A stretch of DNA of 64,000 bases from a virus. Numbering within the stretch: the first letter of the stretch is position 1; every line of letters begins with the position of its first letter. Of this stretch, positions 30,456 to 39,137 are shown piece by piece. The stretch covers positions 1 through 64,000 of IMG/VR virus record IMGVR_UViG_3300034107_000314; one strand, given 5' to 3'. Made by a program: the position numbers and the translations under genes. Below the pieces are notes generated by a model. The model was not told the origin of the DNA. It did not search any database and saw only the letters and a list, made by a program, of their open reading frames with translations.

Positions 30456-33368
30456 ATGTCTAATAATTATGGTAGAGATGAGATATTAGTTTATGTAAAA
30501 AGAACATCATACTCTGATAGAGTTCAGGGTGGCATTATTGGCAATTGGGAGTATTACCAAATGGCCAGTTTGCCAACTAATGACAATCCTAGATATTCTC
30601 ATGGGGATAATAATCCCGATCAAAATATTATTAGTACCTTCTACTATAAATTAAAAAATGGACCATCTGATATAGGGATGCAACTTGGCCCATATCCTAA
30701 AGATTCTGGAATAGCAAAAGATGGCAGTGTTTACTATTTCTCTCCTGAGATTATGGCACAGGTAAAACTATATGTTGGAGAAAATGCTGGGAAGCCTGAA
30801 TTTAAAACTTTTTATAAATCTTTTGTAACTGATGTAGCATATAAAGAAGATCATATACCATATAGAAATTATCAATTATCATTTGATAAAGCTGCATCAT
30901 TTCCATATCTTCCAGAGGAATTAATTCATGGCACTGGTATTCCAGAAATAACAATTAAAAAATATGATGGATCTAAAAGAATTACCAATGAAGATCAATT
31001 CAATGAGTTAAAAACTATCCCAATAATAAGTGGTATACCAAAAGTTATAAGGCAAAGTGGAGTTCTAACTCTAACTACTCCATATGCAGATGAGACTGTG
31101 TACAAATCTTATACTATGGAATACCAAGAAAGTTATATCAGTGTTGCTATAGATACTTTAGAATTGGATTCAAAATTATTTATTAGTCCTTCTACTGAAA
31201 CTACTGGTTCATCTGGCAAGCCCAAAATTGTTCTTAATCCATTATCTGTCACTATAGAGAATTTAAAAACTTATACATTTACAGCTGCCGCAGAGAATTA
31301 TTCTACAGTAAAATGGCAATTGAGTGTAGACGCTGGTCAAACATTTGCAGATATACCAAATCAAACATCGACAGTTCTTGTGGGCCAAGCTGGGATTATT
31401 ATGACTGGTTATCAGTTTAGAGCTGTATTTACAAATGCAATTGGATCTAGTTATACGATTCCTGCTACGTTAAGTATAAAAGGATATCCACCCAAAGTAT
31501 CTAATGGTAGAATATTATTAACTCCAGAACCCCTAATTTATAACACGGGAATTCCAAATATTAATCCTTATCCTAATAAATTTATAGTAATGGATAGAGG
31601 AGTTGTAACAGATTTAAATGGAGTTTACCCCCCGTGGGGTTTGACTGCTTGGCATGAAATTCAAAAAAGAAGAGAGGCTGGAACTCAGCTCCATAAACTA
31701 CCTCTTCATGAAATGTATAATCGCACAAAAGCACTCCCCTGTCAAGCTACATATGTTGCTTATAAAATAGGAAAAACTGGTCCGAAAGCAGCGGATCAAT
31801 ATTTTGTTAATAATGCTACTGATCCAAATATGAATAATAAGATTACTTGGACCCCTAGACAAGCTGTATATATTTTTAACAACAATCCAAACGCATATAA
31901 AAGACAACCTGAATGTTGGCCGTGGTCTTGTCGTAGATGGCAAACAGAGAGAAAAGATATCGTCGATCCACAAAATCCAGATGCTTACGAGTTGATATAC
32001 TATACTCAAGATCAGAATGGAAAATTTGAAACTACAACATTAGATAAAATTCCAAAATTAAATATTAATTTTAGTACCTTTACTGGACATGCAGGAGGTA
32101 AAAGTCCATATATTTTAGATTCTGGGCCAACTCCATTGTCAGACGAAGAATCATATATAAAAGGATATTATTACTCTAAACTATCTATTCCAGTTGGCGA
32201 TCTAGATGACGCTCAGATGGAGCAGTGTGGATGCGATCCTGACGATGCTAAAGTTGAATTTGGCGTTGAGATTTTTCCCATCCTTCATCAAGCAACATGC
32301 AAATTAATTCTTAAAGCTGGATTTTTATGTTATAAAACTTTAACATGTCTAGTGCCAAATGTTGGAGTGGCTAATAAAAAAATTATACATCCTTTCAATT
32401 CTTGCAAATTTAATGAAGATTTACAAATTGATTTACAGAAATTTACATATCCAGACTTAGAAATTAATAATGATAGTTTAGATTTCTACGAAAGCGAAAA
32501 GGCTATTTTATCATACGTCTTTAGTTCTGGTAAATTACCTATTGTGACCGATCCATACACTCATGAAAGCGGAATAATAAAATCGTTAGACGGGGGAGTT
32601 GCTATTGATTTAGCGGGTAAGACGGGTTTTGTGTCTGTATCTGCTAGATATCCTTGTAAATATAGTAGCGATATTCATGTATATACAATTGGTGAAGATT
32701 ATACTATGGAGTCATTTTCTTATCCATTAAATGTAATTCATGATTGTCCAACTGATCACCTTGCAAAAGTTTCTCTTAGAGGGAATGGAACTGATTATCA
32801 AGAAGATCCAGAAAAAGTCATGACTGGTGGAGATTACTATATTAATGATAAAGGTCAAAGAATTTTTTGGAACGTCTGTGATAAAGAAACAGAAACGGAA
32901 ATTTATATCTCTAAATCTCTTGGAAATGCGCGTGGTTATGTATCTGCTCAGGATCAGTGTTGTGAATATTGTAAAGAAGTAAAAGAAGGTGCAATTCTTG
33001 CAGATTATTTTTCTAATCCAATATGTTTTGAATTAGATAAAGAAGGTACAAGCGAAAGTATTAATCAATATGAGCAAGCGGGTAGTTGTAAGTTAGACCA
33101 GAGAAAACCATGTGTTAGTGGATTGATACAAGGCAAAGCCACCCTTAGAGCTATTGCTAGACTGTATGGACCTCAAGCTGAATTTGAAGCAACTATTGAT
33201 GTGTTTGATACATATTTAGAATTTGATGGTGGATTATTGATGAATGACACTGGCTTTATTGATGTTGCCGGAGTTGGAGTTAGCGGAGTTCCATCCGTGT
33301 GGGTTATTGGAGATGTTACGTTAGACTCATTTGGCACTATGCCAAGTCCATATGGAGATATAATTTAA
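30456..33368 (+). CDS. Cysteine-rich tail-tip protein with Ig-like domain
   Basis: 970 residues. An Ig-like domain lies at about residues 255-345 (LNPLSVTIENLKTYTFTA, VKWQLSVDAGQTF, YQFRAVFTNAIGSS). The C-terminal two thirds have about 20 cysteines, often paired or closely spaced (CWPWSC, CGCDPDD, CCEYC), which suggests disulphides or metal sites in the mature virion. Ig-like domains on phage tails commonly bind cell-surface carbohydrate. The stop overlaps the next start (TAATG), so the tip proteins are translationally coupled. A receptor-binding or tip role is inferred. Confidence 0.65.
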   Translation: MSNNYGRDEILVYVKRTSYSDRVQGGIIGNWEYYQMASLPTNDNPRYSHGDNNPDQNIISTFYYKLKNGPSDIGMQLGPYPKDSGIAKDGSVYYFSPEIMAQVKLYVGENAGKPEFKTFYKSFVTDVAYKEDHIPYRNYQLSFDKAASFPYLPEELIHGTGIPEITIKKYDGSKRITNEDQFNELKTIPIISGIPKVIRQSGVLTLTTPYADETVYKSYTMEYQESYISVAIDTLELDSKLFISPSTETTGSSGKPKIVLNPLSVTIENLKTYTFTAAAENYSTVKWQLSVDAGQTFADIPNQTSTVLVGQAGIIMTGYQFRAVFTNAIGSSYTIPATLSIKGYPPKVSNGRILLTPEPLIYNTGIPNINPYPNKFIVMDRGVVTDLNGVYPPWGLTAWHEIQKRREAGTQLHKLPLHEMYNRTKALPCQATYVAYKIGKTGPKAADQYFVNNATDPNMNNKITWTPRQAVYIFNNNPNAYKRQPECWPWSCRRWQTERKDIVDPQNPDAYELIYYTQDQNGKFETTTLDKIPKLNINFSTFTGHAGGKSPYILDSGPTPLSDEESYIKGYYYSKLSIPVGDLDDAQMEQCGCDPDDAKVEFGVEIFPILHQATCKLILKAGFLCYKTLTCLVPNVGVANKKIIHPFNSCKFNEDLQIDLQKFTYPDLEINNDSLDFYESEKAILSYVFSSGKLPIVTDPYTHESGIIKSLDGGVAIDLAGKTGFVSVSARYPCKYSSDIHVYTIGEDYTMESFSYPLNVIHDCPTDHLAKVSLRGNGTDYQEDPEKVMTGGDYYINDKGQRIFWNVCDKETETEIYISKSLGNARGYVSAQDQCCEYCKEVKEGAILADYFSNPICFELDKEGTSESINQYEQAGSCKLDQRKPCVSGLIQGKATLRAIARLYGPQAEFEATIDVFDTYLEFDGGLLMNDTGFIDVAGVGVSGVPSVWVIGDVTLDSFGTMPSPYGDII

Positions 33369-34975
33369 TGGGATGCGACTATACTGATGTTGTTAAAGTT
33401 CTAGACTATACACCTGATGCATTTGAGTATGCCAATAGAAAATCTTACCATAAATGGCGATTGATTGGGATGCAAGTTGATCACACGTTTGTTGGTGGGA
33501 TAAGATTGTCAGATCCATATTCTAATCTTCAAGCTACGGGCGTTAATATCAATGGTATGAGCGAAGTAGATAAATCTGGAGTATTTATTACTTATAATCA
33601 AGGTTTAGAGGGGATAGTAACAGGATGTATTGTTTTAGAAGAGATAAATCAAAATAATCAATTAATTAATAGAGGTGCTAGTTATCTTAGAGCTAAGGTA
33701 GACGGGGATGGTAATAATTCTGCTACGTATGGAATTTTAGGCAATTGTAAAAATCCAGACAAAAAAAGATATGGGCAAAGCTCTTATGATACTAACGCAG
33801 TAACTAATTTTTCTGAAGCCGATCAAAGTTGGGCAAGGTTTGAAGGCTTGGAACAACTTCCCGCTATACCAACAAATGTGCAAGACGAATTGTTTAGCAA
33901 GCCAATGCTTAATGCATGGGCAGATCCACAAGATTATTATTTATGCTGTTGTCCAACAAACGAACAGTGGGAAATGCAAGTTCGTATTGAGATAGATGAT
34001 GGAGGGGTTAAAAAATATTTTGTCCAAAGTCCAGTCTATAAACAAGATAATTTCCCAAATAGTATAGATCTAGGAACATTTAATCAATACTATGGAGATG
34101 GGCGTGGAAATAGATATTATTATAGAACATGTGAAGCTATCAGCTATCCACCCGGAGGAATTGGAGAAGGCACAAAACGCCAAAGAGATTCTATAAGTAC
34201 TAAGTTATGTGTTGATTATTCAGATGCTATATATAATGTAGGTTATAGTGGTAAACCAGACGGATTGCTATTTGAAGGATCTATAAATTTACAACAAGTA
34301 ACACAAGGGGTATTTGTGAAACTTACTAGTTTACCATCTTGCAAGCATTTCAATCAAACTATTAACATAAGAATTCCTTCGGGTGCATTTCCAGATACTC
34401 CAGTCGGCAGGGAGAAACAGGATAGATGTTATGATCCAAATGAATATGGATATGATCCAGATCAACCTATGTGCTTTGAGCATATTAGAAAAGAAAGAGC
34501 TGTAATTAGAATTATGCCAGTTTGTATGGCAACTGCTTTCACTCAAGGCAGGGGAGGTGGACAAAAGGCTCAGATAATTAAACATTTTGATGTTCTTGAG
34601 AGGCATTATGATAGATGGGATAAAGCTGCTGGACCGGGCAATGGATTTAAAATTTTTGATGAAGTATTTGACTTCCCTGCTCAAAAAATGAGAGTAAGAG
34701 TTATATCTCATGGTAAAAAGTATCTTGAACAATATGCTAAAGATTTTCCATATAAGATAGTATCTGATGTAAACAATATTGGAACTATTATTCCAAATCC
34801 TGATTTTATGGTTCCGTATTTCTTAACAGGAGGTAATGTCACTGACAGGGCGGGTGGAGCAAAAGGTTGTTCATGTAGTCACTCCGCACAAAGTGTAGGT
34901 AGTTATCCTATACGTCCATATAACCAATTTAAATACTGTCCAAATGATTTTTCAGGTGAAAAGGATTGTAAATAA
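33368..34975 (+). CDS. Cysteine-rich tail-tip protein
   Basis: 535 residues from ATG 33368, which overlaps the previous stop; the open frame upstream to 33299 is probably untranslated. Visible segments include QDYYLCCCPTNEQWEMQV (near residue 190), a long Cys/Gly/Tyr-rich middle, and KGCSCSHSAQSVGSYPIRPY near the C-terminus. Closely spaced cysteines recall the neighbouring genes. It is not recognised as a family. It belongs to the coupled set 30456-36216 and is probably part of the same tip or receptor-binding assembly. Confidence 0.6.
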   Translation: MGCDYTDVVKVLDYTPDAFEYANRKSYHKWRLIGMQVDHTFVGGIRLSDPYSNLQATGVNINGMSEVDKSGVFITYNQGLEGIVTGCIVLEEINQNNQLINRGASYLRAKVDGDGNNSATYGILGNCKNPDKKRYGQSSYDTNAVTNFSEADQSWARFEGLEQLPAIPTNVQDELFSKPMLNAWADPQDYYLCCCPTNEQWEMQVRIEIDDGGVKKYFVQSPVYKQDNFPNSIDLGTFNQYYGDGRGNRYYYRTCEAISYPPGGIGEGTKRQRDSISTKLCVDYSDAIYNVGYSGKPDGLLFEGSINLQQVTQGVFVKLTSLPSCKHFNQTINIRIPSGAFPDTPVGREKQDRCYDPNEYGYDPDQPMCFEHIRKERAVIRIMPVCMATAFTQGRGGGQKAQIIKHFDVLERHYDRWDKAAGPGNGFKIFDEVFDFPAQKMRVRVISHGKKYLEQYAKDFPYKIVSDVNNIGTIIPNPDFMVPYFLTGGNVTDRAGGAKGCSCSHSAQSVGSYPIRPYNQFKYCPNDFSGEKDCK

Positions 34976-36216
34976 TGGAAAGCCTCAGAAGTAAAGATGG
35001 ATTTGATTTTGAAGAAGATGATTCTAAATATCCATATAAAATAGATACGTTTGATATAGGCAATAAAAGAACAACTGCTTTTAATTATTCTCCTAGATAT
35101 TTTAGAAAAAAGGTTGGAGGCTCAAATGGACTGTACCAAGTTATTGGTGGAAATATACCAAGTGACATGGCAACAGAGTATACATTTAATTTTGGTAATA
35201 ATACTAGCTCGCCGCCTCCACCATTAGTATGTAATCTTAATAAAGGCACAGCGGAAAATTTTAGATCTTTTAAAAGTATTAATTTGACTCCAAGTTATAT
35301 TTCTCATTATCGAGTTTCTGAATATCCATCGGAAAAACCCGGAACAAAAAGATCTGAAGCAAATTATATTAATCCTGAAATGGGCAATCTAAATAAACCA
35401 AATTTTATGTATCTTCCGGTTTTTCAAAATTCATGCAGTACGCATCCAAGGGCTAGCGGGTATGCCCATGATGATATTAATGGCATATGTTTAAAATATT
35501 ATGAATATGATCTTCCTCCTGAAGCCGAGGGAAAGTGTTGTCAAGATGGAGTTGACTGTATTAGAAGTGTAAAATTATTTAGCACTACTGGTAGTGAAAT
35601 TCCTGCGAAAGACGAATACGCAACTTTTGATTGCTTGACAGATAATAGGAATGCAAATAATATATTTGATGGTCATGATTGCGGATTTAAAATAAGTTGT
35701 ACCGCTGGATATAGAAGGCAAGGCGGAGTGAGCAACCCGTGTAACTCTTATAATCCATCACCCCCTCCAAAAATTGGATCTTGTCCTAGTATGGGTGGTA
35801 CTACTGAACTAGTTAGTGTTTTTGTAAGTACTATATTTCATTTTGCAGGAAATTCAGACTGTGGGAATAAAAGAAGTACTATTACAGTCAGTAGCATAGA
35901 AGAATGCTCATATTGCGCCTATACTGAATGTAAAAATGGATATTCGCAGCCAATCGAAGGACCAATTAAACCGCCCGGATGGAGTCCCAGCTCTGCTTCA
36001 TATACTAAACATTGTAAAACTATTTCATCTGACAAAGCTAATTATTGTGGATGTCTCTATAATGAAGTGGGTGGTGATGTTTTAATAAGTACTATGAATT
36101 CACCAACAACTAGATTTCCAAACTGGTCTAGGCTATTTATTGACGATAATGGTACTATCACAAGTGCGCCATGTGGTGCTGGTGAACAATATATGACTTG
36201 TAACGATGTTAGCTAA
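34975..36216 (+). CDS. Cysteine-rich tail-tip/fibre protein
   Basis: 413 residues, TAATG overlap with the previous gene. The N-terminal part is Asn/Pro/Tyr-rich and the C-terminal part is dense in cysteine (GKCCQDGVDCIRS, DCLTDNRN, CGFKISCTAGYRRQ, CSYCAYTECKNG, CGCLYNEVGG), giving a look of small disulphide-stabilised modules. Such a pattern is uncommon in phage tail proteins, which fold in the cytoplasm. No enzymatic motif was found. It ends the tip gene block and is probably an outermost, host-facing part. Confidence 0.6.
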   Translation: MESLRSKDGFDFEEDDSKYPYKIDTFDIGNKRTTAFNYSPRYFRKKVGGSNGLYQVIGGNIPSDMATEYTFNFGNNTSSPPPPLVCNLNKGTAENFRSFKSINLTPSYISHYRVSEYPSEKPGTKRSEANYINPEMGNLNKPNFMYLPVFQNSCSTHPRASGYAHDDINGICLKYYEYDLPPEAEGKCCQDGVDCIRSVKLFSTTGSEIPAKDEYATFDCLTDNRNANNIFDGHDCGFKISCTAGYRRQGGVSNPCNSYNPSPPPKIGSCPSMGGTTELVSVFVSTIFHFAGNSDCGNKRSTITVSSIEECSYCAYTECKNGYSQPIEGPIKPPGWSPSSASYTKHCKTISSDKANYCGCLYNEVGGDVLISTMNSPTTRFPNWSRLFIDDNGTITSAPCGAGEQYMTCNDVS

Positions 36217-36226
36217 GGAGAAGGAA

Positions 36227-36571
36227 ATGAAAATTATTTTGGACAAAGAGATCGTTAAGAATATTTTAATTCAGGAAGAGTTTTATAGCAAAGTGCCTGA
36301 ATATTATTTCTTGAAGGAAGCCGGGTATAAGATTTTAGAAGAGATGTCAAGAGAGGGTGGCTGTTCAGCGTGTTCAGAAAGAAATTTGATCGAACCCACT
36401 ATCTCTGCGTTTATATCTCATACTGTCAATCTATTGTTTGACTGTGGCCCCGAAGCTCTAGTTAATTTTAAAAACTTTGTTAAGTTATTAATTGATAAAG
36501 GCGACGATTTACAGATAGGCGTTTTTTACAAAGATAACGACGATGCCGAAGTACAGGAACTAATTATATGA
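36227..36571 (+). CDS. Small protein, unknown
   Basis: 114 residues. ATG 36227 has AAGGAGAAGG immediately upstream; the upstream in-frame codons to 36206 lie inside the previous gene and are not needed. Predicted mostly helical, with one GGCSACSERN cysteine pair and a long helical middle (EPTISAFISHTVNLLFDCGP). It overlaps the next gene by 4 bases. No family was recognised. Its position after the tip genes suggests an assembly or regulatory factor rather than a virion part. Confidence 0.6.
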   Translation: MKIILDKEIVKNILIQEEFYSKVPEYYFLKEAGYKILEEMSREGGCSACSERNLIEPTISAFISHTVNLLFDCGPEALVNFKNFVKLLIDKGDDLQIGVFYKDNDDAEVQELII

Positions 36572-36792
36572 GCGATATTTTTACACTTGCTAATAATTTT
36601 GGTAGATCAGCTTACGAGCATATGAAAGACGGTTTTAAAAAAGTTACAGATGAGGATTTTCAAAAAAGATTAGACATCTGCAAAACATGTGAATATCACA
36701 ATGCAAATACTAATCAATGCAATAAATGTGGATGCTTTTTAAAAATTAAAGCCTCTTGGAACTCTGAAAAATGCCCAATAGATAAGTGGTAA
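36568..36792 (+). CDS. Small zinc-binding protein (DUF6171-like)
   Basis: 74 residues. The C-terminal half has the pattern C-x2-C-E, then C-N-K-C-G-C-F-L-K, K-A-x-W and C-P-x2-K-W. This six-cysteine pattern is common in small phage proteins placed among tail genes and grouped as DUF6171-type. It probably binds zinc; its role is unknown. It starts by an ATGA overlap with the previous gene and is followed at once by the promoter-like motif at 36793. Confidence 0.7.
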   Translation: MSDIFTLANNFGRSAYEHMKDGFKKVTDEDFQKRLDICKTCEYHNANTNQCNKCGCFLKIKASWNSEKCPIDKW

Positions 36793-36808
36793 TGTGTATA
36801 ATATAATG
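36793..36808 (+). promoter_or_regulatory. Promoter-like motif TGTGTATAATATAATG
   Basis: These 16 bases directly follow the stop codon of the preceding gene and recur exactly, on the minus strand, at 63477-63462. The motif contains two overlapping TATAAT hexamers. No TTGACA-like box is visible at the usual distance. A perfect AGGAGG ribosome site and the start of the 318-residue structural protein follow within 34 bases, so this is probably a strong phage promoter. Confidence 0.6.
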
Positions 36809-36841
36809 ATATATCACTTTTTTCCTATGTAGGAGGTTTTA

Positions 36842-37798
36842 ATGGCGTCAATTACTTTTTCGGTTATAGATAATGCTAATGTTGGTAGCGGTATTACTGG
36901 CTCTGGACTTGGATTTTATGGGAGTTCTTTTGGAGCTAGCGTATCGACATTATCATATCAAGATACAACTTATGTTACAAATGCAGATGGAACTGACAAT
37001 GGTGGTTCTGTTAAGAATATTAAATTTTTAGGTAATGCATCTGGATGCTATTTAAGTCCAGCAGCAGCTACAGGTATATTAACTGATATCAATGGTTCTG
37101 AAGCAACCTTAATGATTAATTTCAATCATACAATACCTGTTAAAGTACAGAACTGTCAGCTTAGAATTTATAATAGAGCTAATATTGACACTCCAGCAGT
37201 TGGTGTAATTACTAAAGTTGCTGAGATAGTTAATTTTAATAATATAGCCTATGATACTTGGGTTTCAAGTCCGGGTAATGATACGGGTAATCGCAGGGAT
37301 GCTTTTGGTGATGCTTATTGGTGGGGCGTTGGCTGGCCCAGTGGTGCAGTTTATACTGCTCCAACATATGACACATCTGTAAAACCATATTATATTAATT
37401 CTGTTGGTGTTAAATTTAATAACTTTACAGATTATCAATATATCAAAGGTTCAGGAAATCCTGATGCTGCACTTTCAGCTACTCCACCAGCTTATGAAAC
37501 AGTTGGCGGTAGTGGATTGATTGTTCCATTACTAGATTCGCCCGGTAGTGGTGGTAGATTTCTGCATACAGGAGTAACGCCAGCATTCAAGCCTAAGTTT
37601 ACTCAGTATGTCAATACAACATATCAAGCATTACTTGGTAGAACTGTCCCCTATGCATCCAGCACTTATTTAGCAGATACATATGGTGGCACAGGATATG
37701 ATCTTATGCACACTTGGAGGGTTGCAATTTCCGCTAGTCCTCTGAGCATTGGAAGTAAAACTAATTTTGGATTATATGTTTCATTAGAATATTTATAA
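36842..37798 (+). CDS. Virion-type structural protein, own promoter
   Basis: 318 residues, start ATG 36842 behind AGGAGGTTTT, and preceded by the promoter-like motif. The protein is Gly/Ser/Thr/Tyr-rich and beta-type, with few charged residues and a hydrophobic FNHTIPVKVQNCQLRIYNRA strand region. It looks like a surface or fibre protein and is not recognised as any family. Separate transcription, a perfect ribosome site and the terminator after it suggest high, independent expression, as for a major decoration or adhesin protein. Confidence 0.65.
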   Translation: MASITFSVIDNANVGSGITGSGLGFYGSSFGASVSTLSYQDTTYVTNADGTDNGGSVKNIKFLGNASGCYLSPAAATGILTDINGSEATLMINFNHTIPVKVQNCQLRIYNRANIDTPAVGVITKVAEIVNFNNIAYDTWVSSPGNDTGNRRDAFGDAYWWGVGWPSGAVYTAPTYDTSVKPYYINSVGVKFNNFTDYQYIKGSGNPDAALSATPPAYETVGGSGLIVPLLDSPGSGGRFLHTGVTPAFKPKFTQYVNTTYQALLGRTVPYASSTYLADTYGGTGYDLMHTWRVAISASPLSIGSKTNFGLYVSLEYL

Positions 37799-37896
37799 TA
37801 TCGAGAGAATAGATGGCGACCTTTTTGCTGTTTCGAGTCGCGGCTCATTCTTAAACTATAGTTGAAAACGAACAGCGGTAAACTATAGCGATAAAA
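37799..37896 (+). other. Possible structured 3' region before the terminator
   Basis: Non-coding stretch after the last plus-strand gene. TATCG (37799-37803) can pair with CGATA (37889-37893). Inside, GCTGTT-T-CG can pair with CGAACAGC (one bulge), and GAGT-CGCG-GCTC forms a small hairpin. TAAACTATAG occurs twice, one copy being part of the palindrome AACTATAGTT. This could be a folded RNA element or trailer; no known class was matched. Confidence 0.3.
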
Positions 37897-37926
37897 AAAG
37901 CCCCGGATAATACCGGGGCTTTTTTA
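37897..37926 (+). terminator. Bidirectional intrinsic terminator
   Basis: AAGCCCCGG, a 6-base loop ATAATA and CCGGGGCTT, flanked by AAAAA on the left and TTTTTT on the right. The perfect stem and the A/T flanks make it work in both directions. It sits between the convergent virion (+) and replication (-) gene blocks, so both transcripts end here. Confidence 0.92.
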
Positions 37927-37996
37927 TTGCTTTATCCTTAAGTTATCTTCGATTGGAAGCAATAATCCATCTTTATTAGATAACTATATTGATAAA

Positions 37997-38341
37997 TTAG
38001 ACTTCTTTTTTCTTATCTGCATCCCACTTCATCCAGCCAGCGTCAGGAAGCCACTTGTCGTCCTTGTCCTTGCGTTTAGGGAAGAGTCCCCCGCCTTTCT
38101 TATGTACTCCAAAAGCGAGCTTTGCACGGCAATTCTTGTTCGTACAACGAAGTTCATAATATTCATTCTCTTCTGTGTCTTTGCGTACAACGTGAGTTAA
38201 GTCTTCGCATCCACACTTACCACAACAAGAGATACAAAACACCTCTTCAAGATTGGATAAATCTTTAAAGGCGTCTGTCATCTTATCCGCTTCAACTCCA
38301 ATTGTAACACTACCAACTGTTTTTGTAATTGTAAAACTCAT
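37997..38341 (-). CDS. Zinc-ribbon protein, recombination-linked
   Basis: 114 residues. CGKCGCEDL and LRCTNKNCRAKLAFG form a CxxC...CxxxxC zinc ribbon, followed by a basic HKKGGGLFPKRKDKDDKW segment that could bind DNA. From memory of phage genomes, similar small zinc proteins are often coded beside single-strand annealing genes. Here the neighbour upstream is a putative Rad52/Erf-type gene whose stop is one base before this start. It is the last gene of the minus-strand block and ends 70 bases before the bidirectional terminator. Confidence 0.6.
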   Translation of the reverse strand: MSFTITKTVGSVTIGVEADKMTDAFKDLSNLEEVFCISCCGKCGCEDLTHVVRKDTEENEYYELRCTNKNCRAKLAFGVHKKGGGLFPKRKDKDDKWLPDAGWMKWDADKKKEV

Positions 38342-38342
38342 A

Positions 38343-39137
38343 TTATGCTCCGATTAAAATATTTGCTGGAATTGGTTTGCTATTGTTTTGATAATCATTC
38401 AGCAACTTGATCATATTGATAGCTACTTTCTTTCTGACATCTTCAAGTTTATCATAAGTTTTTTCACCTATGTTAATGAACTTGAGTACGTCGATATTCA
38501 TTTCTCTACATTTATTAGTAAGCAATTTAATTTGCGCTCCACTAATAGGATCTTCTTCCTGATAAGCTCCATCTGTTGGGCCTGATTTAATCATATCTCT
38601 AACAGCTTTGCCAACATCCTTATTGCGAGTCAACTCTTCTGCTGCAACACATCGCACCTTGAGCAGCTTACGCAAACATCGACCTTCTGCACGGGTTGCT
38701 GCTGTAGCACCGGGATATGCCATAAATAAGTCATCAGTATTGATACTGAATACTTCTGCAATATCCCCGTATCGAATTGTTTCACCTGTTGAATGTGAAC
38801 GTACTACGATCTCATATACTACAGTTACACGACCGGGATTATTCGACGTTGAGTCTGAAGATATAACCATATTCACTGGTCTACTATCTACGATCTTACC
38901 AATCAATAGTTCCACGACTCTACGCAAACCGTAACAATTTGGATATTTATCTCCATTAATCTCAATTAATTCGTTGTTAGTAAACTTCGTCATCACATAA
39001 TCATGCCATTCAGGAGACAATGGATCTGGTCCTTCTTCGGCATTTTCAATTATGTTCGTAGTTTTAGAGGTATCGAAGACAGTATCTTCAACATGAGGTT
39101 GATAATTTTCATCGAAAATAGATTCTACATTACTCAT
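38343..39137 (-). CDS. Putative single-strand annealing protein (Rad52/Erf/Sak-like)
   Basis: 264 residues. The central stretch includes RYGDIAEVFSINTDDLFMAY and ATAATRAEGRCLRKLLKVRC, like the conserved helix of Rad52-superfamily phage annealing proteins (A-x-T-x-A-x-G-R). The C-terminal helix set (ISGAQIKLLTNKCREMNIDV, then KVAINMIKLLNDYQ) is the usual end of Erf/Sak-type proteins. These anneal complementary single strands in phage recombination. The partner zinc-ribbon gene follows, and SSB and RecA-like genes are on the same strand. The family match is by motif reading and needs a profile search. Confidence 0.6.
   Translation of the reverse strand: MSNVESIFDENYQPHVEDTVFDTSKTTNIIENAEEGPDPLSPEWHDYVMTKFTNNELIEINGDKYPNCYGLRRVVELLIGKIVDSRPVNMVISSDSTSNNPGRVTVVYEIVVRSHSTGETIRYGDIAEVFSINTDDLFMAYPGATAATRAEGRCLRKLLKVRCVAAEELTRNKDVGKAVRDMIKSGPTDGAYQEEDPISGAQIKLLTNKCREMNIDVLKFINIGEKTYDKLEDVRKKVAINMIKLLNDYQNNSKPIPANILIGA

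Noticed and set aside
37820-37853. T-arm-like sequence (GCTGTTTCGAGTCGCGGC then TCATTCT) suggesting a tRNA end or attachment site
   Set aside because: With a normal 7-base T-loop the stem does not pair (T-C and G-G mismatches), and there is no D-arm or anticodon arm; no integrase is seen.
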